Assembly (NCBI GenBank): GCA_964398785.1
Contig: CAYNNQ010000009.1
Span: 1-64,000, forward strand
From: CAYNNQ01 sp964398785
GTDB lineage: Bacteria > Desulfobacterota > Desulfovibrionia > Desulfovibrionales > Desulfonatronovibrionaceae
Reading direction: 5' to 3'
Length of the DNA stretch: 64,000 bases
Shown in pieces: positions 16,299 to 23,260 of this stretch; the stretch's first letter is position 1, and every line of letters begins with the position of its first letter. Made by a program: the position numbers and the translations under genes. The notes beneath the pieces are model-generated. The model was not told the origin of the DNA. It saw only the letters and a list, made by a program, of their open reading frames with translations, and ran no database searches.

Positions 16299-18401
16299 TC
16301 AATCTTCCATCTCCAGGTAATCGGCGATCACCAGTTTAAGGCCGCAGGCGGGGAAGTTCACCTTGTATTTGTTCGGAGGGACATGGGCAATTACCTGGCC
16401 CCGGCCGAATATCTGATGGTTACAGTAGGTCCCGGTCTTGTTCTTCTCGTCCTTGTTCTTTTTTTCCGGGGATGGACCGGATTCCTGCAAGGGTGTTATT
16501 CCCCCGGAGTAGGTCTCCTGCCATTCCTTATAGGTGGATTTGGGCAGCTCCTGAATAAAGGGGCTGGGCAGGGTGGGAATGGAGGTGCCCTGATAGCGAT
16601 TGTATATGCTCTCCGGCACATAGAGGCCCAAATAGTCCCTGGCTCGAGTGCAGGCTACGTACATGAGCCGTCTTTCTTCCTCCATGGCCGCGGGTTTGGT
16701 CAGGGCGTGCCGAGAAGGGAATCTTTCCTCCACCAGATCGATCAGAAGCACAGCAGACCATTCCAGTCCCTTGGCCGAATGTATAGTGGACAGTACGAGG
16801 TCCTTTCCTCCCGGGTTCTGAGTACTGATTGGTGGGGCGTCCAAGGACATATCCGCCAAAAAGAGATCCAGATTATCGTAGGAAGAGAGTATCTGCTCCA
16901 GTTCCTGAAGACCTGGTTGCCTTTTGGGATAATCCTCGGGGAATTTTTCTTCCAGCATAGGCTGATACATTTCCACGATCCCCTGCAGGATCTCCACGGG
17001 GCGGTCCTGCTTGGAGCGCATTTCATCCAGGTTTTTTATTACCTTGTCCAGTTCGTTGTTTTTGGAGCACATTTTATTTATGGGTTCCAGTTCTCCGCGC
17101 ATGAAGCAGGTGTAGATCTTCTTGCAGCTCTTGGGACCGATACCTTGGATATTGGACAAGGCCCGGGTCCAGGCCAAAAGATCCGTGGGATTGGCTATGA
17201 CCCGGAGAAAAGCCAAAACGTCCTTGATATGCGCGGCCTCGGAAAATTTCATCCCTCCGAATTTTTGAAAGGCAATCCCGGCCTTCTGTAGCTCCATCTC
17301 CAGGGCATAGGACTGGTAGCCGGCTCGAAAGAGGACCGCGATTTCCTCCAGGGGATAGTTTGAGGTCAATTCCCCCACCTTGTGCAGAACCACCTTGGCC
17401 TGGGTCACGTCGTTTAAAGGGCGGATCAAATCTGGAGCGGGGCCTTCTTTTCGCTGGGAAAAAAGGTTTTTGGAGTACTTTTCCGCTGCATTTTCCAAGA
17501 TTTTGTTGGTCAAAGTAAGTATGGGCTGTATGGAGCGGTAATTCTGTTCCAGCTTGATTACCCGCGTCCCGGGAAAATGTTCTTGAAAATCCAGTATGTT
17601 GCGAACATTTGCTCCGCGGAAACCATAAATGGACTGGGCATCATCCCCTACGGCCATTACGTTCCCGTGGCTACCGGATAAAAGCTTTACCAGGCGGGCC
17701 TGCACCTGGTTGGTATCCTGATATTCATCGACCAGGATGTATTTGTGGGTGGTCCGAAGAAAGTCCAGTATATCCTCGTTTTCCCGCAGTAATCTTTCCA
17801 GCTCGAAAAGGAGATCATCGTAGTCCAGCATGCCGTGATCTTTTTTAAACGCGGCATACGCCTCAGAAATTTTCTGTATATCCTCAGCGTAATTGCGCAA
17901 GTGGAAGGCGTCCTGCTCCAGTACTTGGCGCATCTCAAGTTCCTTGTTCCTGGATTTGCTGATAAATCCCAGAACCGTCTTTTTCTTGGGAAAAGAACGG
18001 TCCTTTTTGCCTATATCCAGTTCGCTTTTTACAGTCTGGACAGCGTCTTCGGAATCCCCGCTGTCCATTATAGTGATCCCTTGGGGGTATCCCAATACTG
18101 GAGCATATTTGCGAAGTACCGAATAGGCGAAACTGTGGAAAGTCCCCCCGCTCAGCGCGTTTAGTCTTTGCTGCAGCAATTCCTCGGCCCGTTCCTTCAT
18201 TTCCTGGGCCGCCTTACGGGTAAAGGTCAAAAGGAGGATGTTCCCGGGATTTACGCCGCGCTCCACCAGATAGGCCATGCGAAAAACCACCGTTCTGGTT
18301 TTTCCGCTGCCGGCGCCGGCGATGACAAGAAGTGGACCGTCCTCGGTGGTTACCGCTTTATACTGGGAGGGGTTTAAAAGGTCGTGATAATTAAGTTGCA
18401 T
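16299..18401 (-). CDS. UvrD/Rep/PcrA-family superfamily 1 DNA helicase
   Basis: A 700-residue 3'-5' helicase for repair or replication restart. Motifs in order: LNPSQYKAV (Q motif), Walker A GAGSGKT, TFTRKAAQEM (Ia), VDEYQDTN (II), GDDAQSIYGFRGA (III), LEQNYRS (IV), STIHSAKGLEW (V) and MYVACTRARD (VI). The C-terminal region is short, with a KKNKDEKNKTG linker followed by a small YCNHQIFGRGQVIAH domain as in PcrA/UvrD C-terminal modules. The start at 18401 fits the family; a GTG at 18464, three bases after the upstream stop, is the alternative, and neither has a strong SD. It is probably co-transcribed with the phosphodiesterase. Confidence 0.95.
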   Translation of the reverse strand: MQLNYHDLLNPSQYKAVTTEDGPLLVIAGAGSGKTRTVVFRMAYLVERGVNPGNILLLTFTRKAAQEMKERAEELLQQRLNALSGGTFHSFAYSVLRKYAPVLGYPQGITIMDSGDSEDAVQTVKSELDIGKKDRSFPKKKTVLGFISKSRNKELEMRQVLEQDAFHLRNYAEDIQKISEAYAAFKKDHGMLDYDDLLFELERLLRENEDILDFLRTTHKYILVDEYQDTNQVQARLVKLLSGSHGNVMAVGDDAQSIYGFRGANVRNILDFQEHFPGTRVIKLEQNYRSIQPILTLTNKILENAAEKYSKNLFSQRKEGPAPDLIRPLNDVTQAKVVLHKVGELTSNYPLEEIAVLFRAGYQSYALEMELQKAGIAFQKFGGMKFSEAAHIKDVLAFLRVIANPTDLLAWTRALSNIQGIGPKSCKKIYTCFMRGELEPINKMCSKNNELDKVIKNLDEMRSKQDRPVEILQGIVEMYQPMLEEKFPEDYPKRQPGLQELEQILSSYDNLDLFLADMSLDAPPISTQNPGGKDLVLSTIHSAKGLEWSAVLLIDLVEERFPSRHALTKPAAMEEERRLMYVACTRARDYLGLYVPESIYNRYQGTSIPTLPSPFIQELPKSTYKEWQETYSGGITPLQESGPSPEKKNKDEKNKTGTYCNHQIFGRGQVIAHVPPNKYKVNFPACGLKLVIADYLEMED

Positions 18402-18467
18402 TTTTATTCGCTGTTTTGGTTGGAGTTGTTGATCAGTGGTTTTTTCTGTTCTGTCTTTATGCACCGC

Positions 18468-19781
18468 TCAGACAATGATGCCCGGAGACGAAAAATAGTC
18501 AAGCACGGCTTGGCCTGCTTCCCTGGTGCGCTTGGCCTGGGTGCCGTGTGAATCATAGAAAAAAGCGTCATCCGCGGTATGGCAACCGTGGCGTTCAAAC
18601 AGTCCAAATGTCTCGTAGCGGTTGAATTTGCCTTTCAGATCGAAGCCTTTTTGCGGCACACAAACCAGATCCGGAACCTCGGGGCCTTCGCAGGAGGGAT
18701 AGAGGTATTCTCCCGAATATATTTCAGCTATTACTTTTTCCCCACAGAAGGAGAGATCTGCTAAACGCCCTTTTATGTCCTCTGCCAGTTCCTTCTTTCC
18801 AGATTCGGGAACGAGGCCGTGGGAAAAACGTTTTTTGTCGTGGATGTATATACGGCCGGGATCGAGGCAAAAGGCACGGCTCCCGGAGGATATACATCCA
18901 GCATCCAGTTCGTTTGCGGCTGCGCGGCCCGGATGGAAAAAGCCTTCCATTTTCAGCCAAGCGTTCAGGTCCACTTCCCTCTTGAGCGCGGTAAATCCAT
19001 GGTCCGCGAGGGCAATAAGGCGTTTGGGTCCCGGCAGGGCCTGAAAACGCTCGAGGATATCCCCTATGGCCCTGTCCCATTTTTTCATGAACTCCAGGCA
19101 GGGGCCGTGAAAAGGGTGGGATTTCTCTATCAGGGCCGGGTATAAAAAGTGGAACATGCGGTCCGTCTCCGTGAACACCAGGACAAACAGGTCCCAGGAA
19201 AGGTCCGGCCAGAGAAGGTCTAGAGCCCGAAGGCGACCATCCAGGGTGCTGGCTAGTTCCCTTATAAGGAATTCGAAGTCTTTGCTGCCGGATATGGTGT
19301 CCGCTTCCAAGCGGTATCCCTCCTGAAGCAGCATGTTGGCTAATGGAGGAGGGTGCACGGCTTTCCTTAAGTCCGTTGCCACGAATCCGGAGATAAGGAC
19401 ACCATGTATCGGACTGGCCGGATAAGTGTTCGGGAGGTTTATAACCTTGCTGTATAAGTTCTTTTGTCCCAGTACATCGAAAATTGTGGAAGTGCGTACA
19501 TGACTGGAATCGGCAATCTCTATCTGGTATGTAGCCGGATTTAATTTAGTGAATCCGAAGATTCCGTGCTCCTCCGGTCCGGAGGCCGTGTAGAACGAGG
19601 TCCAGTTTACTGGGGAGAGTTCCGGGAGCTCGGCCTGCATGGGATGGGCATTCCCGGATTGAACAAGGGAGTGGATATGGGGGCAAATACCCTCATTGCC
19701 CAGTTTCTGGGCCAGGCTGAAAGGCAGTCCGTCTAAGCCGATGACTACCGTTCTCTGTCTGTTTCTTTCCGTAATGTGCAT
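18468..19781 (-). CDS. AlkP-superfamily type I phosphodiesterase/nucleotide pyrophosphatase
   Basis: A 437-residue hydrolase of the alkaline phosphatase superfamily. The N-terminal metal-binding stretch VVIGLDGLPF is followed by SPVNWTSFYTASGPEEHGIFG, which carries the nucleophile. Further metal ligands lie in ETDRMFHFLYP and ALADHGF. There is no signal peptide, so it probably acts in the cytosol. The substrate is unknown; relatives hydrolyse phosphodiesters or nucleotides. The start at 19781 (MHITERNRQRTVVIGLDG) is chosen because the longer TTG reading adds an unlikely N-terminus. No good SD is visible. Confidence 0.85.
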   Translation of the reverse strand: MHITERNRQRTVVIGLDGLPFSLAQKLGNEGICPHIHSLVQSGNAHPMQAELPELSPVNWTSFYTASGPEEHGIFGFTKLNPATYQIEIADSSHVRTSTIFDVLGQKNLYSKVINLPNTYPASPIHGVLISGFVATDLRKAVHPPPLANMLLQEGYRLEADTISGSKDFEFLIRELASTLDGRLRALDLLWPDLSWDLFVLVFTETDRMFHFLYPALIEKSHPFHGPCLEFMKKWDRAIGDILERFQALPGPKRLIALADHGFTALKREVDLNAWLKMEGFFHPGRAAANELDAGCISSGSRAFCLDPGRIYIHDKKRFSHGLVPESGKKELAEDIKGRLADLSFCGEKVIAEIYSGEYLYPSCEGPEVPDLVCVPQKGFDLKGKFNRYETFGLFERHGCHTADDAFFYDSHGTQAKRTREAGQAVLDYFSSPGIIV

Positions 19782-19896
19782 AAAATATATTCTAACAGGA
19801 GAGGCGAGCGAAGGCCAGAGCAACAGAGCTGTTGACTAAAGAGAAGGTGCGCGGTAGTTGAATTGATCTCTGGTAGCGTGTTTTTTTTATTCAATT

Positions 19897-19985
19897 GCCC
19901 GGGTGGCGGAACGTGGTAGACGCCAGGGACTTAAAATCCCTTGAAGCTATGCTTCGTGCCGGTTCAAGTCCGGCCCCGGGCACCA
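19897..19985 (+). tRNA. tRNA-Leu (anticodon UAA)
   Basis: An 89-base class II tRNA with encoded CCA. The acceptor gcccggg pairs with cccgggc. The anticodon arm is aggga-cttaaaa-tccct with TAA as anticodon. There is a long variable arm (gaagctatgcttc) and a T arm around ggttcaagtcc. It is followed by a clear terminator. Confidence 0.97.
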
Positions 19986-19993
19986 CGAATTTC

Positions 19994-20027
19994 AGGAGGC
20001 TAGGTTCGGCTTGGCCTCCATTTTTTT
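19994..20027 (+). terminator. Intrinsic terminator of tRNA-Leu
   Basis: The stem ggaggc (19995-20000) pairs with gcctcc (20014-20019) and is followed by attttttt. Confidence 0.8.
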
Positions 20028-20118
20028 ATGGGGCATTGAGTTTTTGAGCCGCAGGGTTTATATTAAAATTTTACGGGTAATGATAACAGGGTAGTGCCTT
20101 AGTAAGGAGAGAAATGGA

Positions 20119-20445
20119 GTGGAAGCTCAGAAAAAAAAGCGCATTTGTACGCAATTGTATTATTTGGGGGAAGAACGTTTCTTGGACGAGGAAATTCAAA
20201 AAAAAATCGGCCTGCATGCAGTTGCTTATTATGACAAGGGCAGGGACAGATATGAGAAGATTGCTCTTTTCGTGAACCCAGAATTAGCCAAGGAATATGT
20301 GCACGGTTTTAATACTGGGAGGAGCACGATTAGTGTGGAGAACAGGGAGAGGGAAGAGGTTGTCGAGCTGGTTCCGAACAACGAGAAGACAAAGTGTGAA
20401 GAGTGTGAACTGCAAGATCTGAAGATCCATCCTCCAGAGGAATAA
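20119..20445 (+). CDS. Unknown protein (108 aa)
   Basis: I do not recognise it. It is a charged soluble protein with a Lys-rich start and an acidic end. It has one cysteine pair near the C-terminus (KCEECELQ) that could bind metal. The GTG start has AAGGAGA eight bases upstream; an ATG four bases earlier is in another frame. It lies between tRNA-Leu and two glycosyltransferase genes, in an AT-richer stretch, and ends about 70 bases before the first of them. Confidence 0.65.
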   Translation: MEAQKKKRICTQLYYLGEERFLDEEIQKKIGLHAVAYYDKGRDRYEKIALFVNPELAKEYVHGFNTGRSTISVENREREEVVELVPNNEKTKCEECELQDLKIHPPEE

Positions 20446-20512
20446 TCGGTCCCCCAATTTTAAATTGCCAGGCAAAAACCGGTTAAGGGAAATGCAAACC
20501 AATGTTGAGTCT

Positions 20513-21733
20513 ATGGATTCAAGGTATTTAACTGTTTGCTGTATAGCCAAAAATGAACATCCATATATAGAGGAATGGGTTGCTCACCATTTGTTGGTAG
20601 GTGCGGAAAGGATCGTCGTTTTTGACAATGAAAGTGAACCATCACTTCAAAGAGTATTGAGAAAGTATATTGATCACGGACTGGTTGTTGTCCACGATAT
20701 TTTCGGAGTTGGACAGCAATTGTCGGCTTATGACCGGGCTCTGGAATTTTACGGGCCCTCTTCCAGATGGATCGCTTTCATTGATGTGGATGAATTCCTT
20801 ATCCCCAAGACGCATAGCGATGTACGTTTCATCCTAACGGATTATGAAGATTACGGCGCTTTGGGAATTCACTGGGTGGAATTCGGCTCTTCCGGACATC
20901 TCAAAAGACCTTGTAACTCCCAGATAAAAAATTTTGTCCACCGTTTTCCACTTCATTACCCCAAAAATATGCATATCAAATCTATTGTCCAGCCAGAAAG
21001 GGTAAAATATAGTTGTAGCCCTCACAGTTTTATATATTATCCCCCCTGGAACTGCGTAGATGAAAATTTTTTTCCTGTTGTCGGGGATGTTGCTCCATTT
21101 ACTGCGGAGACAATTCAGTTAAATCATTATTTTTACAGGTCGCAGGAGGATTATTGCTATAAAGTTGAGCGAGGACGCAGCGACATAAGCGATAGTAATA
21201 ACAGTAGGAATTATGCTCCTTTTTATACACAGTTGCAGAGAGCGACCATTTATGATGACAGTGCGTTGAAGTTTTCTCGGAAAATTGCTGCGGCATTTGA
21301 TGATACCGACTCTTTTATACAAAGGATATGTGCTCGCCATAGGGAAAAAGAAAATTTGGACCATTATACAGATAAGGCTTTGGCCTATATCTCTATGGAT
21401 ATGACCAAAAAGGCAAGAAATCTGCTCAAAAGGCTTATGGTCTATCTTGCGGATAGAGATACTGTAAATTACGTTTGGTTTGAACTTTATAAGCAGGAGG
21501 GGGAATACTATAAAGCTCTAGAGATTCTATCCGAATCCTTTTCCCAGAAAATGGACCCTGGTTTGTGTATGGAATACGCGGAATTGCATCTCCAGATGGA
21601 TAATCATTGCCCGTGTTACAACATGCTCCTATATATCCGGCACCACTTTTCCCAGGATTTGGATGCAAACAATCAATACCGCAACCGGTTTGAAGATCTT
21701 TGGAGCAAGGTTCAGCCTGATCTCGAGCCTTGA
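20513..21733 (+). CDS. Glycosyltransferase, GT92/GT2-like (paralogue 1)
   Basis: A 406-residue soluble GT-A fold enzyme. The N-terminus YLTVCCIAKNEHPYIEEWVAHH and IVVFDNES are typical of GT92/DUF23-like and 'glycosyltransferase family 2 protein' entries. The metal-binding DVDEF lies at IAFIDVDEFLIP. The C-terminal third is helical and TPR-like. The start is set by alignment with the next gene (MNLNYLTICC); in-frame TTG 20465 and ATG 20492 are alternatives, the latter with AAGGGA too close. It probably adds sugars to a surface polysaccharide; the acceptor is unknown. Its TGA lies inside a direct repeat that borders the MITE-like element. Confidence 0.82.
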   Translation: MDSRYLTVCCIAKNEHPYIEEWVAHHLLVGAERIVVFDNESEPSLQRVLRKYIDHGLVVVHDIFGVGQQLSAYDRALEFYGPSSRWIAFIDVDEFLIPKTHSDVRFILTDYEDYGALGIHWVEFGSSGHLKRPCNSQIKNFVHRFPLHYPKNMHIKSIVQPERVKYSCSPHSFIYYPPWNCVDENFFPVVGDVAPFTAETIQLNHYFYRSQEDYCYKVERGRSDISDSNNSRNYAPFYTQLQRATIYDDSALKFSRKIAAAFDDTDSFIQRICARHREKENLDHYTDKALAYISMDMTKKARNLLKRLMVYLADRDTVNYVWFELYKQEGEYYKALEILSESFSQKMDPGLCMEYAELHLQMDNHCPCYNMLLYIRHHFSQDLDANNQYRNRFEDLWSKVQPDLEP

Positions 21734-21736
21734 AAC

Positions 21737-21870
21737 AGAGGCGCCTGCAAAAAAATATATTTTTGCAGGCAGTGTTAAGTTTTAAGTTGAAAGTTTTAAG
21801 TAAAATCAAAAAGTTATAAAGTTTAATCTGTGCGTTTAACTCCAGTATTCGACTTTTTGCAGATGCCTCT
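21737..21870. mobile_element. MITE-like non-autonomous element
   Basis: A 134-bp segment with 17-bp terminal inverted repeats (21737-21753 and the complement of 21854-21870; 15 of 17 matching). It is flanked on both sides by the direct repeat tgaaac (21731-21736 and 21871-21876), as expected for a target-site duplication. The left copy contains the TGA stop of the upstream glycosyltransferase. There is no coding capacity. An internal 11-bp hairpin (gcctgcaaaaa at 21743-21753 with 21760-21770) could also act as a transcription terminator. Confidence 0.6.
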
Positions 21871-21942
21871 TGAAACAATGGGGGGGCGCTATTTCTGTGT
21901 GTGGAAGGGCCAGTTTGATTAAATGTCGCAGGTGCTAGGTCC

Positions 21943-23163
21943 ATGAATCTGAATTATCTTACTATTTGTTGTATTGCCAAAAATGAACATCCATATGTAG
22001 AGGAATGGGTCGCTCACCATCTTGTGATAGGTGCGGAGAAGATTGTCATCTTTGATAATGAGAGTGATCCTCCTTTGTATCAGATGCTTGAGGACTATAT
22101 TCAAAAAGGACTGGTTGCTGTTCACCCTGTCCAGGGTAAAGGGCAACAGATGTCGGCATATTACCAAGGATTAAAGCGTTACGGCCCCTTGTCCAAATGG
22201 ATGGCTTTTATTGATGTGGACGAGTTCCTTATCCCCAAGAAATACAGCGATGTCCGCTTCATTTTAACTGATTATGAAGATTACGGTGCTTTGGGAGTGC
22301 ACTGGGTGGAGTTTGGTTCTTCCGGCCATCTCAAAAGACCGGGCAAATCCCAGATAAAGAATTATGTCCACCGTTTCCCGCGGCACTATCCCAAAAACAT
22401 GCACATCAAATCCATTGTTCAACCCGAGAGAGTGGAGTATACCTACACTGGACATAGTTTTAAATATTATCGCCCCTGGTACTGTGTGGACGAGAATTTT
22501 TTACCTGTTTCCGGCACGCAGTCCCCATTTACCGCGGATGTGATCCAGTTGAACCACTATTACTACAGATCCCAGGAGGACTACTGTCTTAAAGTTGAGC
22601 GGGGACGGGTAAGCAGGGAGGATGATAGAGGAAAGAGAAAACACGGTGCCTTCTATAGGCAACTGCAACAGGCGACCATATATGATGACAGTGCCCTGAA
22701 GTTTGCCCGAAAGGTTTCTATGGCCTTCGAAGCCCCTGAGTTGTTTATGGAAAGGATATGCAATCAAAAAAATGAAAGAAACAACCTGGAAAATTATGCG
22801 GATAAGGCACTTGGTTATATTTCCCAAGGCAGGACTAGTAGGGCAAAGATACTGATTAAGAGGTTAAAGGTCTGTTTGGCAAATAGGGATACTGTGAATT
22901 TTGTCTTATTCAAAATATATAAGCAGGAAGGAAGGTTCTATGAGGCCATCGAAGTTTTAATAGATTCTTTTTCCCGAGGGGTCGATCCTGGTTTGTGTAT
23001 GGAATACGCGGATTTGCAGTTCCAGATGGGCAATCATTGTCGGTGTTACACCATGCTTTTATATATCCGGCACCACTTTTCCCAAAATTTGGACTCAAAT
23101 AAACAATACCGAAGCCGTTTTGAAGATCTCTGGAATGAAGTGCAGCCATGTTTTCATGTCTGA
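21943..23163 (+). CDS. Glycosyltransferase, GT92/GT2-like (paralogue 2)
   Basis: A 406-residue paralogue of the previous gene, aligning along its full length. Long identical runs include SDVRFILTDYEDYGALG and HWVEFGSSGHLKRP. DVDEF and the CIAKNEHPYVEEWVAHH start are conserved, so both copies look active. Differences cluster around residues 220-270, where substrate or acceptor choice may differ (inference). The SD is weak (AGGT). It is followed by a strong GC-rich hairpin before the convergent cytochrome gene. Confidence 0.83.
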   Translation: MNLNYLTICCIAKNEHPYVEEWVAHHLVIGAEKIVIFDNESDPPLYQMLEDYIQKGLVAVHPVQGKGQQMSAYYQGLKRYGPLSKWMAFIDVDEFLIPKKYSDVRFILTDYEDYGALGVHWVEFGSSGHLKRPGKSQIKNYVHRFPRHYPKNMHIKSIVQPERVEYTYTGHSFKYYRPWYCVDENFLPVSGTQSPFTADVIQLNHYYYRSQEDYCLKVERGRVSREDDRGKRKHGAFYRQLQQATIYDDSALKFARKVSMAFEAPELFMERICNQKNERNNLENYADKALGYISQGRTSRAKILIKRLKVCLANRDTVNFVLFKIYKQEGRFYEAIEVLIDSFSRGVDPGLCMEYADLQFQMGNHCRCYTMLLYIRHHFSQNLDSNKQYRSRFEDLWNEVQPCFHV

Positions 23164-23223
23164 AGAAATGGGAGTGGACCTTTTATTGTTTGACCTATTC
23201 TTATTGTCAAGATTTTTGGTTTT

Positions 23224-23255
23224 GCCCCGGCGGGAGCATGGGCTCCCGCCGGGGC
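23224..23255. terminator. Strong hairpin between converging genes
   Basis: A perfect 14-bp stem (gccccggcgggagc with its complement, 4-base loop) sits between the ends of two converging genes. There is no clean T-tract on either side, so it is either a bidirectional weak terminator or a processing/stability structure. Confidence 0.5.
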
Positions 23256-23260
23256 AATTC

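Noticed and set aside
16290..17291. Long open frame (333 aa) antisense to the helicase
   Set aside because: It lies wholly within the conserved helicase gene on the other strand, has no ribosome site or known domain, and its codons mirror the helicase.
19897..23260. Complete genomic island with attachment sites at tRNA-Leu
   Set aside because: No integrase gene and no repeat of the tRNA 3' end were found downstream; only a compositional hint remains.
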